Shown: positions 15,497 to 23,823, counted from the first letter of the stretch. The stretch is DNA of 32,061 nt from an uncultured bacterium (GCA_903868125.1 CAIPUE010000056.1:1-32061), one strand, 5' to 3'. The notes: generated by a model not told the origin, from the letters alone. Numbers and translations: made by a program.

Positions 15497-15748
15497 ATGG
15501 CAGCAGAAGAATTAAAAACATTATCAGATTTAGCACAATTGGGTGCAGGTATAGCAATCGGTTTCGGTGCGATAGGCGCAGGACTTGGTATCGGGATTGC
15601 TACAAAAGGATTAATGGATGCGATTGCAAGACAACCTGAAATTGCGGGTAAAGCAGTAGGTTTTTTCTTGGTCGGTGCGGCGTTGGCAGAAGCTTGTGCT
15701 ATTTATGCTTTGATTATAGCTTTGAAATTATCAGGAATGATAGGTTAA
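15497..15748 (+). CDS. atpE: ATP synthase F0 subunit c
   Basis: The 83-residue rotor-ring subunit with two transmembrane helices and the polar loop ARQPE (44-48). The ion-carrying carboxylate is E65 in LAEACAIY. At the position of the Na+-ligand glutamine of Ilyobacter (Q32) this protein has I32, and the residue after the glutamate is Ala rather than Ser, so proton coupling is inferred. The start is the ATG at 15497 with AGGAG (15485-15489). A longer in-frame start at 15389 lies inside atpB and would add a non-hydrophobic extension, so it is rejected. Confidence 0.95.
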   Translation: MAAEELKTLSDLAQLGAGIAIGFGAIGAGLGIGIATKGLMDAIARQPEIAGKAVGFFLVGAALAEACAIYALIIALKLSGMIG

Positions 15749-15754
15749 TAAAAT

Positions 15755-16174
15755 ATGGAATTTAATGCAACTTTTATAGTATCTGCAATAAGCTTTGTCA
15801 TTTTTACATTGATTATGAATGCGATTTTATACAATCCGCTTCAAAAAGTCGTGTCTGAAAGACAAACTTTTGTTGATGAAACTTTGGAAGAAGCAAAAAA
15901 ACACCATCAAAAATCCGAAGCTATTTTAAAAGATAAGGAACGAAAGCTTACAGATACAAAACATGATGCAAAGAAAATTATCGCAGAAAAAACAGAAGCG
16001 GTTAAATCGCAAAAAACGGCTTTGACCGCAGATGCTCAGCAAAAAGCCGTTCGAACAATCGATAGCGCGAAAGAAGAATTGCAAAAGTCAAAAGAAGAAG
16101 CCCAACAGGTTTTGTCCGAGGAAGTTCAAAAATTGTCTCAAAGTATTTCGTCAAAAATTTTAGGTAAGGTTTAA
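15755..16174 (+). CDS. atpF': ATP synthase F0 subunit b' (second stator)
   Basis: A 139-residue stator protein with one N-terminal transmembrane helix (FIVSAISFVIFTLIMNAIL) followed by a long charged coiled coil. The motif YNPLQKVVSERQ after the membrane segment is typical of b/b' subunits. It lies 6 bp after atpE and 2 bp before a second b-type gene. Paired b' and b genes are characteristic of cyanobacteria, plastids and some alpha-proteobacteria. It is called b' because it directly follows c, as in cyanobacterial operons. Confidence 0.88.
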   Translation: MEFNATFIVSAISFVIFTLIMNAILYNPLQKVVSERQTFVDETLEEAKKHHQKSEAILKDKERKLTDTKHDAKKIIAEKTEAVKSQKTALTADAQQKAVRTIDSAKEELQKSKEEAQQVLSEEVQKLSQSISSKILGKV

Positions 16175-16176
16175 TT

Positions 16177-16695
16177 ATGATAGATTTACAAACAATATCG
16201 CATATTTGGAACATAGTAGTTATGTCTAATACGTTTAACTTTGTTATTTTCGTGTTGATATTGGCGTGGATTTCTAAAAAAATCAAAATTGGTGACTTAA
16301 TCGTTTCCTTGCAACAAAAAATCATAAAAATTATTGAAGAAGCTAAAAAAGAAAAAGAAGAAGCCCTCGCTAGACTTTCTCAAGCGGAAAAGGCAGTTGC
16401 AAATCTTGGTGACGAATTAAAAATAATCGTTGACGATGCACAAAGAAGTGCCGAAGTTATCGGTGAAAAACTGATTGGCGAAGCTAAAAAACAAATCGAA
16501 AGCATTGAGCGGAATGCGACAAGGGTCATTGAAGCGGAAGAAAAATTGCTTGTCTCTACTTTGTCAAAAAACACCTCAAAAGCTTCGATTGAAGCCGCAA
16601 AATCTCATATTGAGCAAACTTTGGAGCAAGCACCGAGTTTGCATGAAAAATATATTGATGAAAGTATAGAAGAATTGGATAGGTTGAATTTTTAA
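16177..16695 (+). CDS. atpF: ATP synthase F0 subunit b
   Basis: The second stator subunit, 172 residues. It has a short N-terminus, a membrane helix (FNFVIFVLILAWISKKI, about 15-31) and then a long, strongly heptad-like Lys/Glu-rich helix. It pairs with the b' product to form a heterodimeric peripheral stalk that binds delta. The stop codon TAA overlaps the ATG of the next gene by one base (16695), indicating translational coupling. The membrane segment starts unusually late compared with b', as in cyanobacterial b. Confidence 0.9.
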   Translation: MIDLQTISHIWNIVVMSNTFNFVIFVLILAWISKKIKIGDLIVSLQQKIIKIIEEAKKEKEEALARLSQAEKAVANLGDELKIIVDDAQRSAEVIGEKLIGEAKKQIESIERNATRVIEAEEKLLVSTLSKNTSKASIEAAKSHIEQTLEQAPSLHEKYIDESIEELDRLNF

Positions 16696-17243
16696 TGACA
16701 AATACCAAGCAGATTTTAATAGCTCAAAGATATTCAGACGCCCTTGTCGAAATCGCAAAGGACGGTAAGTTGACTTATTCTAAAATAAGCACTGATTTGG
16801 AGCTTGTTAAAAATACTTTGGTCCAATCAAAAGATTTGGATGAATTTTTGGTAAATCCTATTACCTCTATCGAAGATAAAAAAGAGATTATAGACAGGGT
16901 TTTTTCAGGCGAAATCGACGGTTTAATAGTCAATTTCCTTAAAGTTTTGATTGACAAAAATCGATTTTCAGTGTTTGGCGAGGTATTGAACGCTTATAAT
17001 AAAGCGCTTGACCGTGTAAATAACATTAGCAGAATTCAGGTTGAATCCGCAGTTGAGATGACAGAGGATGCGAAAAACAAATTAAAAGAAAAACTTGAAA
17101 CAAAATTGAAAAAAAATGTGGTTTTGGATTTAAAGATAAATCCCGAAATAATTGCAGGGCTTGTCATAAAAATGGGCGATAACATAGTAGACGTAAGTTT
17201 AAAACATAAATTGGAAGATTTAAGCAAGAACATAATGAAGTAG
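16695..17243 (+). CDS. atpH: ATP synthase F1 subunit delta
   Basis: Connects the peripheral stalk to the top of the alpha-beta head. It has 182 residues, the normal length. The N-terminal six-helix domain begins QILIAQRYSDALVEIAKDG. The C-terminal region has the conserved RIQVESAVEMTEDAKNKLKE and the end EIIAGLVIKMGDNIVDVSL, close to the family pattern of I-x-GG-x-x-I-x-x-GD-x-x-x-D-x-S. A hairpin repeat unit occupies the 51-bp gap to atpA. Confidence 0.92.
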   Translation: MTNTKQILIAQRYSDALVEIAKDGKLTYSKISTDLELVKNTLVQSKDLDEFLVNPITSIEDKKEIIDRVFSGEIDGLIVNFLKVLIDKNRFSVFGEVLNAYNKALDRVNNISRIQVESAVEMTEDAKNKLKEKLETKLKKNVVLDLKINPEIIAGLVIKMGDNIVDVSLKHKLEDLSKNIMK

Positions 17244-17247
17244 TAAA

Positions 17248-17280
17248 GTAGGTTGGGCTAGCAAGCCCAACAACATAAAA
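17248..17280. repeat. Hairpin repeat unit between atpH and atpA
   Basis: GTAGGTTGGGCT, loop AGCA, then AGCCCAACAACATAAAA. An 8-bp perfect stem spans 17252-17271. The same CCCAACAACATAAA ending occurs at 18971-18985, and the GTAGG start in all family members. No T-tract follows, so it is not a normal terminator, but it could affect processing between delta and alpha. Confidence 0.7.
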
Positions 17281-17294
17281 CGTAAGAGGTGAAC

Positions 17295-18800
17295 ATGGTA
17301 ACAATTAAACCGGACGAAATAAGTTCAATTATTAAAAGCAAAATAGAAAATTACGAGTCTCAAACAGAGATTTCAAACATTGGTTCAGTGCTTGAGATTG
17401 GTGATGGGATTGCCAGAATTTACGGACTTAGAAATGTAATGTCAAACGAGCTTGTTGAATTTCAAGACGGAAAAGGCACATTGGGCATTACCCTCAACCT
17501 TGAAGAAGACAATGTCGGGGTTGTAATTCTGGGCGAATATCAGCACATCAAAGAAGGTATGGTTGTTAAAACAACGGGACGTATCGCTTCTGTGCCTGTT
17601 GGAGACGGACTTATCGGAAGAATTGTAAGCCCGACGGGAGAAGCAATAGACGGAAAAGGCGATATTCAGTATGAAAAGACTCGTCCGATTGAAAGAGTTG
17701 CACCGGGGATTGTTGCCAGAAAATCGGTTCATCAGCCGCTTCAAACAGGTCTTACTGCTATTGACGCATTGACTCCGATTGGACGCGGACAAAGAGAATT
17801 AATTATCGGCGATAGACAAACAGGTAAAACGGCGATTGCTATTGATACTATCATCAACCAAAAAGGTCAGGATGTAATCTGTGTTTATGTTGCAATCGGT
17901 CAAAAAGCCTCAACGGTAGCTCAATTGGCAAAAACTTTGGAAAAACACGGAGCGATGGAATATACAATTATCGTTTCTGCAACTGCCAACGAATCAGCAC
18001 CTTTGCAATATATTGCACCGTTTGCCGGTTGTTCTATGGCGGAAGAATTTATGGAACAAGGTAAACACGTTTTAATAATTTATGATGATTTGACGAAACA
18101 AGCACAAGCATATCGTGCTATGAGTTTGTTACTTCGTAGACCACCCGGACGTGAAGCTTATCCCGGAGATGTTTTCTACTTGCACTCAAGATTGCTTGAG
18201 CGTGCGGTAAAATTATCAGACGCATTGGGCGGTGGAAGTATTACGGCTTTGCCTATTATTGAAACCCAAGCAGGAGATGTTTCAGCATACATTCCGACGA
18301 ACGTAATTTCGATTACGGACGGTCAAATTTTCTTGGAGTCATCTTTGTTTAATTCAGGGATAAGACCTGCGATTAATGCGGGGATTTCGGTTTCTCGAGT
18401 TGGTGGTGCAGCCCAGACGAAAGCGATTAAGCAGGTTGCAGGTAAATTAAGACTTGACCTTGCCCAATTTAGAGAGTTGGAAGCGTTCGCTCAATTTGCG
18501 TCAGATTTGGATAAAGCTACAAAAAATCAACTTTTACGCGGACAAAAACTTACAGAAATCTTAAAACAGCCTCAATATAAGCCTTTGAACGTAGCAGAGC
18601 AGGTAAGTATCTTATTTGCGGCTAACGAGGGTCTTTTGGACGAGATTGATAATAAAAACATCTTGGATTTCAAAAAAGATTGGTTTGAATATTATGACGC
18701 AAACATGCCGGAGTTGGTTAAGAAATTAAATGATGGCGGTGGTTTGGCTGACGAAGATAAAGAGGCATTGAGAACGGCGTTGGCTAAATTTAAAGGATGA
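17295..18800 (+). CDS. atpA: ATP synthase F1 subunit alpha
   Basis: The non-catalytic nucleotide-binding subunit of the F1 head. The P-loop is GDRQTGKT (162-169). Other signatures are [28 protein letters not shown] and the alpha-specific [20 protein letters not shown]. 502 codons including the stop, the normal length. I choose the ATG at 17295, 5 bases after AGAGG; a GTG at 17289 in the same frame is the alternative. The beta and epsilon genes are not in this cluster, as in cyanobacteria, where they form a second operon. Confidence 0.97.
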   Translation: MVTIKPDEISSIIKSKIENYESQTEISNIGSVLEIGDGIARIYGLRNVMSNELVEFQDGKGTLGITLNLEEDNVGVVILGEYQHIKEGMVVKTTGRIASVPVGDGLIGRIVSPTGEAIDGKGDIQYEKTRPIERVAPGIVARKSVHQPLQTGLTAIDALTPIGRGQRELIIGDRQTGKTAIAIDTIINQKGQDVICVYVAIGQKASTVAQLAKTLEKHGAMEYTIIVSATANESAPLQYIAPFAGCSMAEEFMEQGKHVLIIYDDLTKQAQAYRAMSLLLRRPPGREAYPGDVFYLHSRLLERAVKLSDALGGGSITALPIIETQAGDVSAYIPTNVISITDGQIFLESSLFNSGIRPAINAGISVSRVGGAAQTKAIKQVAGKLRLDLAQFRELEAFAQFASDLDKATKNQLLRGQKLTEILKQPQYKPLNVAEQVSILFAANEGLLDEIDNKNILDFKKDWFEYYDANMPELVKKLNDGGGLADEDKEALRTALAKFKG

Positions 18801-19164
18801 TTTAATAGGTGAACGGTAAATGGCGACAAGAAGCCCGAGGTCGTTAAAGTAGGGTGGGCTTCAGTCCACCGACATAAAATTTCAAGGTAACGAAGTAAAA
18901 AGGGAAAAGTAAGCGAGAACCGCAAAACCTTTCACCCTTTTAACCGAAAAACAAAATAGTAGGTTTGCTAACCCAACAACATAAAGCCCAAAGTTTTCCA
19001 AGCAAAGGAGATGCGAACGAGCGGGTCTCGAGACAAGAGGGAGACGGAGCAAAAATCAGCGAGTGCAATAAGGCGAGTAAGCCGACATCTCGAAAAAGCA
19101 AAGTAGTAATTCAAAAACATGAGTAAAGGCGCCAACAAAACAATTAGGTGTAATGGTATAAAAG
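18801..19164. repeat. Repeat-filled gap between atpA and atpG
   Basis: A 364-bp gene-free stretch within the operon. It contains a single heptamer-like AACGGTAAATGG (18812-18823), a hairpin unit GTAGGGTGGGCT...AGTCCACCGACATAAA (18849-18878), the block AAAGGGAAAAGTAAGCGAGA with ACCGCAAAACC (18898-18929), 8-bp units CCTTTCAC/CCTTTTAA (18928-18943) and a degenerate unit GTAGGTTTGCTAACCCAACA (18959-18978). The remaining 180 bp hold a palindrome GTCTCGAGAC (19025-19034) but no gene, clear promoter or terminator. Confidence 0.75.
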
Positions 19165-20088
19165 ATGGCAAATTTAAAAGATATAAAAAGTAGAATAGCA
19201 AGCGTTGAGAACACGAAAAAAATTACCCGTGCGATGAAGATGGTTGCGGCTGCAAAGGTCAAAAAGGCAGAAAATTCTGTTAAGGCTGCAAGACCGTTTG
19301 CACAGGAGTTAATTAACGCATTTGAAAGACTTTTAGGTGCGGTTGGGGATTATTCGGATAGTGGGCTGAAAATAAAATTAGCAATAGAAAATTATCCCGC
19401 ATTATTGAAAAAACGTGAAATTAAGACCGCAGGAATTCTTGTTATAACTTCAAATAAAGGATTGGCAGGGGCTTACAACGCGAATGTTATTAGAAATGTC
19501 TTAAAACAAGTTAAAGAATATAAAGAAAAAGGTATTGCCTCCAAATTGTTTATAGTCGGACAAAAAGGCATGGCTGCTTTAAAAAGAAAATCAGCGGAGT
19601 TTGGTTTTGAAATTGTGCAAACTTATACTCAAGTGGCAAATGAAATATCTGCATCAGGAGCTGAGAACATTGCCGAAGATTTAGCTGAAAATTTTGTTTT
19701 AGAAAATATTGATGCTATTGAAATTTTTACTACGAGATTTAAAAACATGATGTCTTACTCTGCTGAAAACTGGAATTTATTACCGATATCGGTTGATTCC
19801 GAGAAAATTAAATCGGCAGGGATTGAGCCCACAATGATTTTTGAACCAAGCGAACAGAGTATTTTACAAAAGTTGGTGCCTTTGTATATAACTAATACTA
19901 TTTATCAGGCATTATTGGAGGCACAGGCTAGTGAACTTGCTTCTCGAATGACGGCGATGTCGGCGGCTTCAAATAATGCAGAAGACATGATAAGAACGCT
20001 TACCATTGACTATAACAAAGCACGCCAATGGGCAATTACACAAGAGATTTTGGAAGTTGTTTCCGGTGCAGATGCATTAAAGGGGTAA
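19165..20088 (+). CDS. atpG: ATP synthase F1 subunit gamma
   Basis: The central rotor shaft. It has 307 residues. The N-terminal helix is IKSRIASVENTKKITRAMKMVAAAK in two conserved blocks, and the C-terminal helix is YNKARQWAITQEILEVVSGA. The middle is a Rossmann-like domain (ILVITSNKGLAGAYNANV). It lacks the roughly 30-40-residue insertion that phototrophic cyanobacterial gamma subunits carry in this domain, judged against the E. coli pattern; that would fit a non-photosynthetic relative. The site before the ATG is weak (TTAGGTG). It is separated from atpA by 364 bp of repeats. The stop is one base away from the convergent gene's stop. Confidence 0.95.
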   Translation: MANLKDIKSRIASVENTKKITRAMKMVAAAKVKKAENSVKAARPFAQELINAFERLLGAVGDYSDSGLKIKLAIENYPALLKKREIKTAGILVITSNKGLAGAYNANVIRNVLKQVKEYKEKGIASKLFIVGQKGMAALKRKSAEFGFEIVQTYTQVANEISASGAENIAEDLAENFVLENIDAIEIFTTRFKNMMSYSAENWNLLPISVDSEKIKSAGIEPTMIFEPSEQSILQKLVPLYITNTIYQALLEAQASELASRMTAMSAASNNAEDMIRTLTIDYNKARQWAITQEILEVVSGADALKG

Positions 20089-20089
20089 A

Positions 20090-20716
20090 TCAAGCACCTG
20101 TAGCTTTTATTGCTTCGAATAATTTTTTTTGCCAGTTATCTACTTTTTCAACGTAAAATTCTGCACCTTTCATTTTACATAATTGCTTGTGTTCTTTTTG
20201 GGTAGAAGCTGACATTATACCTATTTTAGTATGTTTCGTTTTATTCAATGTGATTTTTTTCAATTCTTCAAGAAGTATCAAGCCTTCACGTTCTGTTGGA
20301 ATAAATAAATCCATTACTACCAAATCAAAACTTTGTTTTTTGAATTTTTCTATAGCATCATAAATTTCTTTTGAGGTGGTAACTTCATAGCCGCATTGTT
20401 TAAATGCAATACCCAGCTGATAGGTTATAACACCCAAATCATCAATAATTAGAATATTTTTTATATCTGAATTCAAATTATTTTCTACGGAACTTTCATA
20501 GTTGACGTTAGAAGATAATGATGATTTCTCTTGAGATGAAGAAGCAGGGACTTCCGATTTTTGTTTAGTTTGCATTAATTTTTCTTCAATTTTATCTAAT
20601 TGTGTTTTCATAATTGCTGGAGTTATTTCTTGACCTTCGGGAATACTTTGCTCGGTAAGTCCAAAAAATTTTTTTAAAAAATCTTCTCCTAAATCAATAT
20701 TCACTTTGTCTGTCAT
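20090..20716 (-). CDS. Receiver-domain protein with N-terminal extension and no output domain
   Basis: A 208-residue protein. Residues about 86-207 form a complete CheY-like receiver: acidic pair D92-D93, phosphoacceptor D136 (VVMDLFIP), S169 (IMSAS) and K191 (YVEK). The first 85 residues are predicted helical and then Ser/Gln-rich; they contain DLGEDFLKKFFGLTE and a coiled-coil-like AIMKTQLDKIEEKLMQTK, and match nothing I know. There is no DNA-binding or enzymatic domain, so signalling must go through protein contacts or the N-terminus. AGAGG lies 7 bases before the ATG. It converges with atpG. The hybrid kinase at 23824 is a possible but unproven partner. Confidence 0.8.
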   Translation of the reverse strand: MTDKVNIDLGEDFLKKFFGLTEQSIPEGQEITPAIMKTQLDKIEEKLMQTKQKSEVPASSSQEKSSLSSNVNYESSVENNLNSDIKNILIIDDLGVITYQLGIAFKQCGYEVTTSKEIYDAIEKFKKQSFDLVVMDLFIPTEREGLILLEELKKITLNKTKHTKIGIMSASTQKEHKQLCKMKGAEFYVEKVDNWQKKLFEAIKATGA

Positions 20717-20893
20717 AAAAGACCTCTTTTCACATTCAATAGTAGGATTGTACTACAAATAGTAGAAAAAAAAGCCCTTTATTTGTAGGATTATTAATAT
20801 TATAAAAATAACTTTACATTAGTCTTTATAATATTGGAAAAAAAGTATGTTTAGATTACTATGACAATAGTAAGAGTAACGGAGAAAAAATAT

Positions 20894-21964
20894 ATGAAAA
20901 TTGGAATACCGAGAGCAATGTCTTTTTATCATAATTACACATTTTTCTTTGGTTTTTTCACTGCGCTGGGAATAGAAATAGTTCTATCTGATAAAACTAC
21001 AAAAAAAACTCTTTCGAGAGGATCTTCTCTTGTTGTCAGTGAAACTTGCATGCCTGTAAAAGTTTATGTAGGGCATGTCTTAAACCTTTTAGATAAAGGG
21101 ATTGATAAAATTTTTATACCTTCATTTCAGTCAATCGCACCGAAAATATATAACTGTTCAAAAATAAGAGGACTACCTGATTTGGTAAGAAATGTTGTTA
21201 AGCAGGATTTTACGATTATAGATTCAACACTTGATAAATCAGAAAAAAATCAGGGTTTATATGAATTCTTGAAAGAAACTGTTGCTCCTTTTGGGATAAC
21301 AGATGAAAAGAAAATTAAAAAGGCTTCTAAAACAGGTTGGAAAGTTTATAATAATTTTAAAGTAATGACGGCTTCAGGTATGGACTATAACCAAGCTATG
21401 AATTATGCACTTCAAGGTAAAGTCTTTATCCAAAAAGAAGATAAAGAATATCCTATTTCAATAGCCCTTGTTTCACATTATTACAATATTTATGATGAAA
21501 GAACTTCAATGAAAATATTTGATAAGTTACGAAAAATGGATGTCAAAGTTTATAGTGCCTTGCAACTTACAGACAAACAAATGGATGAAGGAATAAATGC
21601 TTTAGGTCAAGTCACATATTGGGCGAACGAGCATGAGATGACCGGTTGCGCCGGACATTATTTAAAAGATAATAAAATTGATGGACTTATTACGCTCACA
21701 GCATTCGGCTGCGGCCCTGATTCTTTGATGGTGGATAGAATTACGAGAAAAACAAAGCAGTTTAACAAACCTCTTTTGAATTTGACAATCGACGAACACA
21801 CCGGCGAAGCTGGTTTTATTACCAGACTGGAGGCATTTGTTGATATGCTGTATAGAAAAAAACGGGCGAGTATAATCAACAAAATAAACATTGATGAAAC
21901 GCAATACATTCCGAATACCAACTTTATTCAGGTTGACGATGTGGTTAAGAATAAGAGTTTATAG
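20894..21964 (+). CDS. DUF2229 / HgdB-like Fe-S protein (2-hydroxyacyl-CoA dehydratase-related)
   Basis: A protein of the large family related to activators and D-components of 2-hydroxyacyl-CoA dehydratases. It starts MKIGIPRAMSFYHNYTFF and has four conserved cysteines, in SETCMP (about C52), YNCSKI, TGCAGH and FGCGPDS. The strongest signature is the end: FGCGPDSLMVDRI, followed by LTIDEHTGEAGFITRLEAF and a VDML helix, typical of the DUF2229 domain. In other genomes this is often fused to, or sits beside, an ATPase activase domain; here it stands alone. I choose the ATG at 20894 with GGAG 9 bases upstream, not the ATG at 20861. Substrate unknown; likely a Fe-S-dependent redox role. Confidence 0.75.
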   Translation: MKIGIPRAMSFYHNYTFFFGFFTALGIEIVLSDKTTKKTLSRGSSLVVSETCMPVKVYVGHVLNLLDKGIDKIFIPSFQSIAPKIYNCSKIRGLPDLVRNVVKQDFTIIDSTLDKSEKNQGLYEFLKETVAPFGITDEKKIKKASKTGWKVYNNFKVMTASGMDYNQAMNYALQGKVFIQKEDKEYPISIALVSHYYNIYDERTSMKIFDKLRKMDVKVYSALQLTDKQMDEGINALGQVTYWANEHEMTGCAGHYLKDNKIDGLITLTAFGCGPDSLMVDRITRKTKQFNKPLLNLTIDEHTGEAGFITRLEAFVDMLYRKKRASIINKINIDETQYIPNTNFIQVDDVVKNKSL

Positions 21965-21998
21965 CCTCAGCAGTAGCCTCTCAGTCAAATAAATTCAT

Positions 21999-22646
21999 CT
22001 ATCCTATATAATGAAGCTCACAAGTGCCTTTCCCGCCATCGAAAATTTGATATTTTTTCCCTTCTAAATCTGTCCAATGGCGGTAAGTTGCTTTTTTTAC
22101 AAAATCTATAACCTTATAATTTGAGTTTGGCATTAAAACCCATTCATGTTTAGCCTGCCGTTTTACAATACGTGCAATATCATCAGGTAATTGTGATGCG
22201 TTTCTTTTCAGCAAGGAATCAATATCTAAGACTTTAGTTCCTTTGGGTAATAAAATCTTTTCAAGAATCCCGTCTCCATGTCTAAATAATTTAGCAACAC
22301 GTTTTAAGGGTGCTAAGGACGTAAATCCTTTTTCAAGAAAAATAGTTCCCACTTTTAAGGTATCAAATGGGTTAAAATTATATTTGCGGCATACACCTCT
22401 ATAAACGTATGTATCTTTAGATAATATTTTTTGTGGAAGTAATGACAATTGTGATATTATTTCTTGTTCAGCCAAAGTCAATGACTCTGGTTTTAGCCCC
22501 CTAAGTTTTTCATTAATTTCGTAGACTCTTCCAAGTTTAAAATCTTTTATTGCATCCACGGCTTCTTTGCTTAATAACTTGGACTTGAAAGTTACGACTT
22601 CATGTTTTTGAGGGTGTATTAAATTATAATTATTATTTAATAGCAT
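21999..22646 (-). CDS. Predicted ADP-ribosyltransferase-like protein
   Basis: A 215-residue protein with the R-S-E landmarks of the ADP-ribosyltransferase exotoxin fold. R83 is in VYRGV. S110 is in KGFTSLAP, the STS-like strand. A supporting strand LLPKGTKVLDID (132-143) follows. E168 is in KHEWVLMPNSNYKV, which aligns with the catalytic-glutamate strand of C3-like enzymes (E, then hydrophobics, then S-x-Y/F-K-V/I). The first Glu/Gln of the E/Q-x-E pair is Lys166 here, so the acceptor or activity may differ. The N-terminus has VVTFKS (17-22) but no signal peptide. It is a single gene with its own promoter. No database check was possible. Confidence 0.65.
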   Translation of the reverse strand: MLLNNNYNLIHPQKHEVVTFKSKLLSKEAVDAIKDFKLGRVYEINEKLRGLKPESLTLAEQEIISQLSLLPQKILSKDTYVYRGVCRKYNFNPFDTLKVGTIFLEKGFTSLAPLKRVAKLFRHGDGILEKILLPKGTKVLDIDSLLKRNASQLPDDIARIVKRQAKHEWVLMPNSNYKVIDFVKKATYRHWTDLEGKKYQIFDGGKGTCELHYIG

Positions 22647-23007
22647 TGAATTTAGTTCCTAATTATATAATTTGAGTGGCAAATTTTACAACGTCCCTCA
22701 ATATAATTAATTGCTAAATTTTATATTTAATTTTATATTTTGTAATATTGTTGGGTTGGCGTAACAACTCAGCTAAAAAAATGAAAAAATTGTGGTCTTT
22801 GCGAGACATTAAGTCTCGGATGTGACCAAGAATGTCCACCGAAGCAATCTCCCCGCATTATAGCAAAAGGCAAACAAGATTGCTTCGTTCCCTCAATATT
22901 TTCAAACTTAAAAAACCTTTGTCTCGCAAAGACCAAACGGGAGTTGCTGAGGGCGGGATTGCCATCCCGCCCTCAAGAAAAAAATACTCGTTTACCTGAT
23001 ACCCACA
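22647..23007. repeat. Gene-free region with nested inverted repeats
   Basis: 361 bp between two minus-strand genes. A degenerate GTTGGGTTGGCGTAACAAC unit lies near 22750. An outer inverted repeat follows, TGGTCTTTGCGAGACA (22793-22808) and its perfect 16-bp complement (22920-22935). Inside it, CGAAGCAATCT (22840-22850) faces AGATTGCTTCG (22877-22887), and CGAGAC/GTCTCG (22802-22818) forms a local hairpin. After it, TGAGGGCGGGAT/ATCCCGCCCTCA (22948-22975) forms a perfect 12-bp stem with a 4-nt loop. No reading frame of note is present. Confidence 0.75.
22662..22691 (-). promoter_or_regulatory. Predicted promoter of the ADP-ribosyltransferase-like gene
   Basis: On the minus strand, TTGTAA (22691-22686), 18-bp spacer, then TATAAT (22667-22662). 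AGGA (22660-22657) lies 10 bases before the ATG at 22646, so the leader is very short. Confidence 0.5.
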
Positions 23008-23727
23008 TTAAACCGATGCACCGCCTGTGGTAATCTTTTTCAATGCATTCTTTGAACCTGTGGTTGATTTAGCAAAATCTAAAATGAAATTAATCGCCTC
23101 AACATCTCTTGCAATGGCTTCTTTTAAGCCAAGTATTTCTTCAACGCTCAAAGATTTAATATTTTCATCGCTTGAGTGCAAATATTTTTGGAAATTGCTT
23201 TGGGCTTCAGCATCAAATCCGGGCAAATTTAACTTCATAGCATACCATTTGTGGAATTGTTGTATCATGCAATAATTATCTAAAGGTAAATTTCTTAAAA
23301 CAAACATGGGTTCAATCGTGAACGAAAAAATTATTTTTTCCCCGACTAACATAGGGATAACTGTATTTAGGTATAAAGCCTTAAGTCCCTGCGCTGAGCT
23401 TACAAAACCCTCCTCATAGCCAATTACTGCCAAAATTTTGTTCGCAAAAGGTATTTTATAAACTTTTGTTCCGCTTCTTCGTATAAATGCTAAAAGTTTT
23501 TGTGGGTTATTCTCATATTTTTTTAAAATTGTTTTGACATTATTTTCCAACTTAAATTGATTTTTTTTCGTTTGAGAATTCAACTCTAAAGATGTACCTT
23601 GCCCAAAAGTTCTTTTAGAAGTAGTGTTTGAATAAATTGGCTTGAAATTGCGTCTAAGTTTTTTTCTCAGAAATTTTTCTTGTATAGCCAAAACAGAATA
23701 TATTAATTTTTGGATAAAATCGAACAT
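23008..23727 (-). CDS. Uncharacterised protein
   Basis: I do not recognise this 239-residue protein. It begins with an amphipathic hydrophobic helix (MFDFIQKLIYSVLAIQEKFL) and a basic RKKLRRNFK stretch, which could be a membrane-peripheral anchor. A polar linker follows, then a domain of alternating strands and helices (TKVYKIPFANKILAVIGYEEGF; MLVGEKIIFSFTIEPMF) and a helical C-terminus ending Gly/Thr-rich. The start at 23727 is chosen because AGGAG (23737-23733) lies 5 bases upstream; an ATG 30 bp farther upstream lacks a site. Its neighbours give no functional hint. Confidence 0.65.
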   Translation of the reverse strand: MFDFIQKLIYSVLAIQEKFLRKKLRRNFKPIYSNTTSKRTFGQGTSLELNSQTKKNQFKLENNVKTILKKYENNPQKLLAFIRRSGTKVYKIPFANKILAVIGYEEGFVSSAQGLKALYLNTVIPMLVGEKIIFSFTIEPMFVLRNLPLDNYCMIQQFHKWYAMKLNLPGFDAEAQSNFQKYLHSSDENIKSLSVEEILGLKEAIARDVEAINFILDFAKSTTGSKNALKKITTGGASV

Positions 23728-23823
23728 ACCAACTCCTATATTGAGACTAATGCACAATTAAGAAAAAACAAATTTTCTATACTTGTGCAGTGGTCTTATA
23801 TTATATATAAAAACATGTTCGTC

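Noticed and set aside
22948..22975. Perfect 12-bp GC-rich stem as a Rho-independent terminator
   Set aside because: No T-tract follows on either strand in the right place; it looks more like a member of the palindromic repeats.
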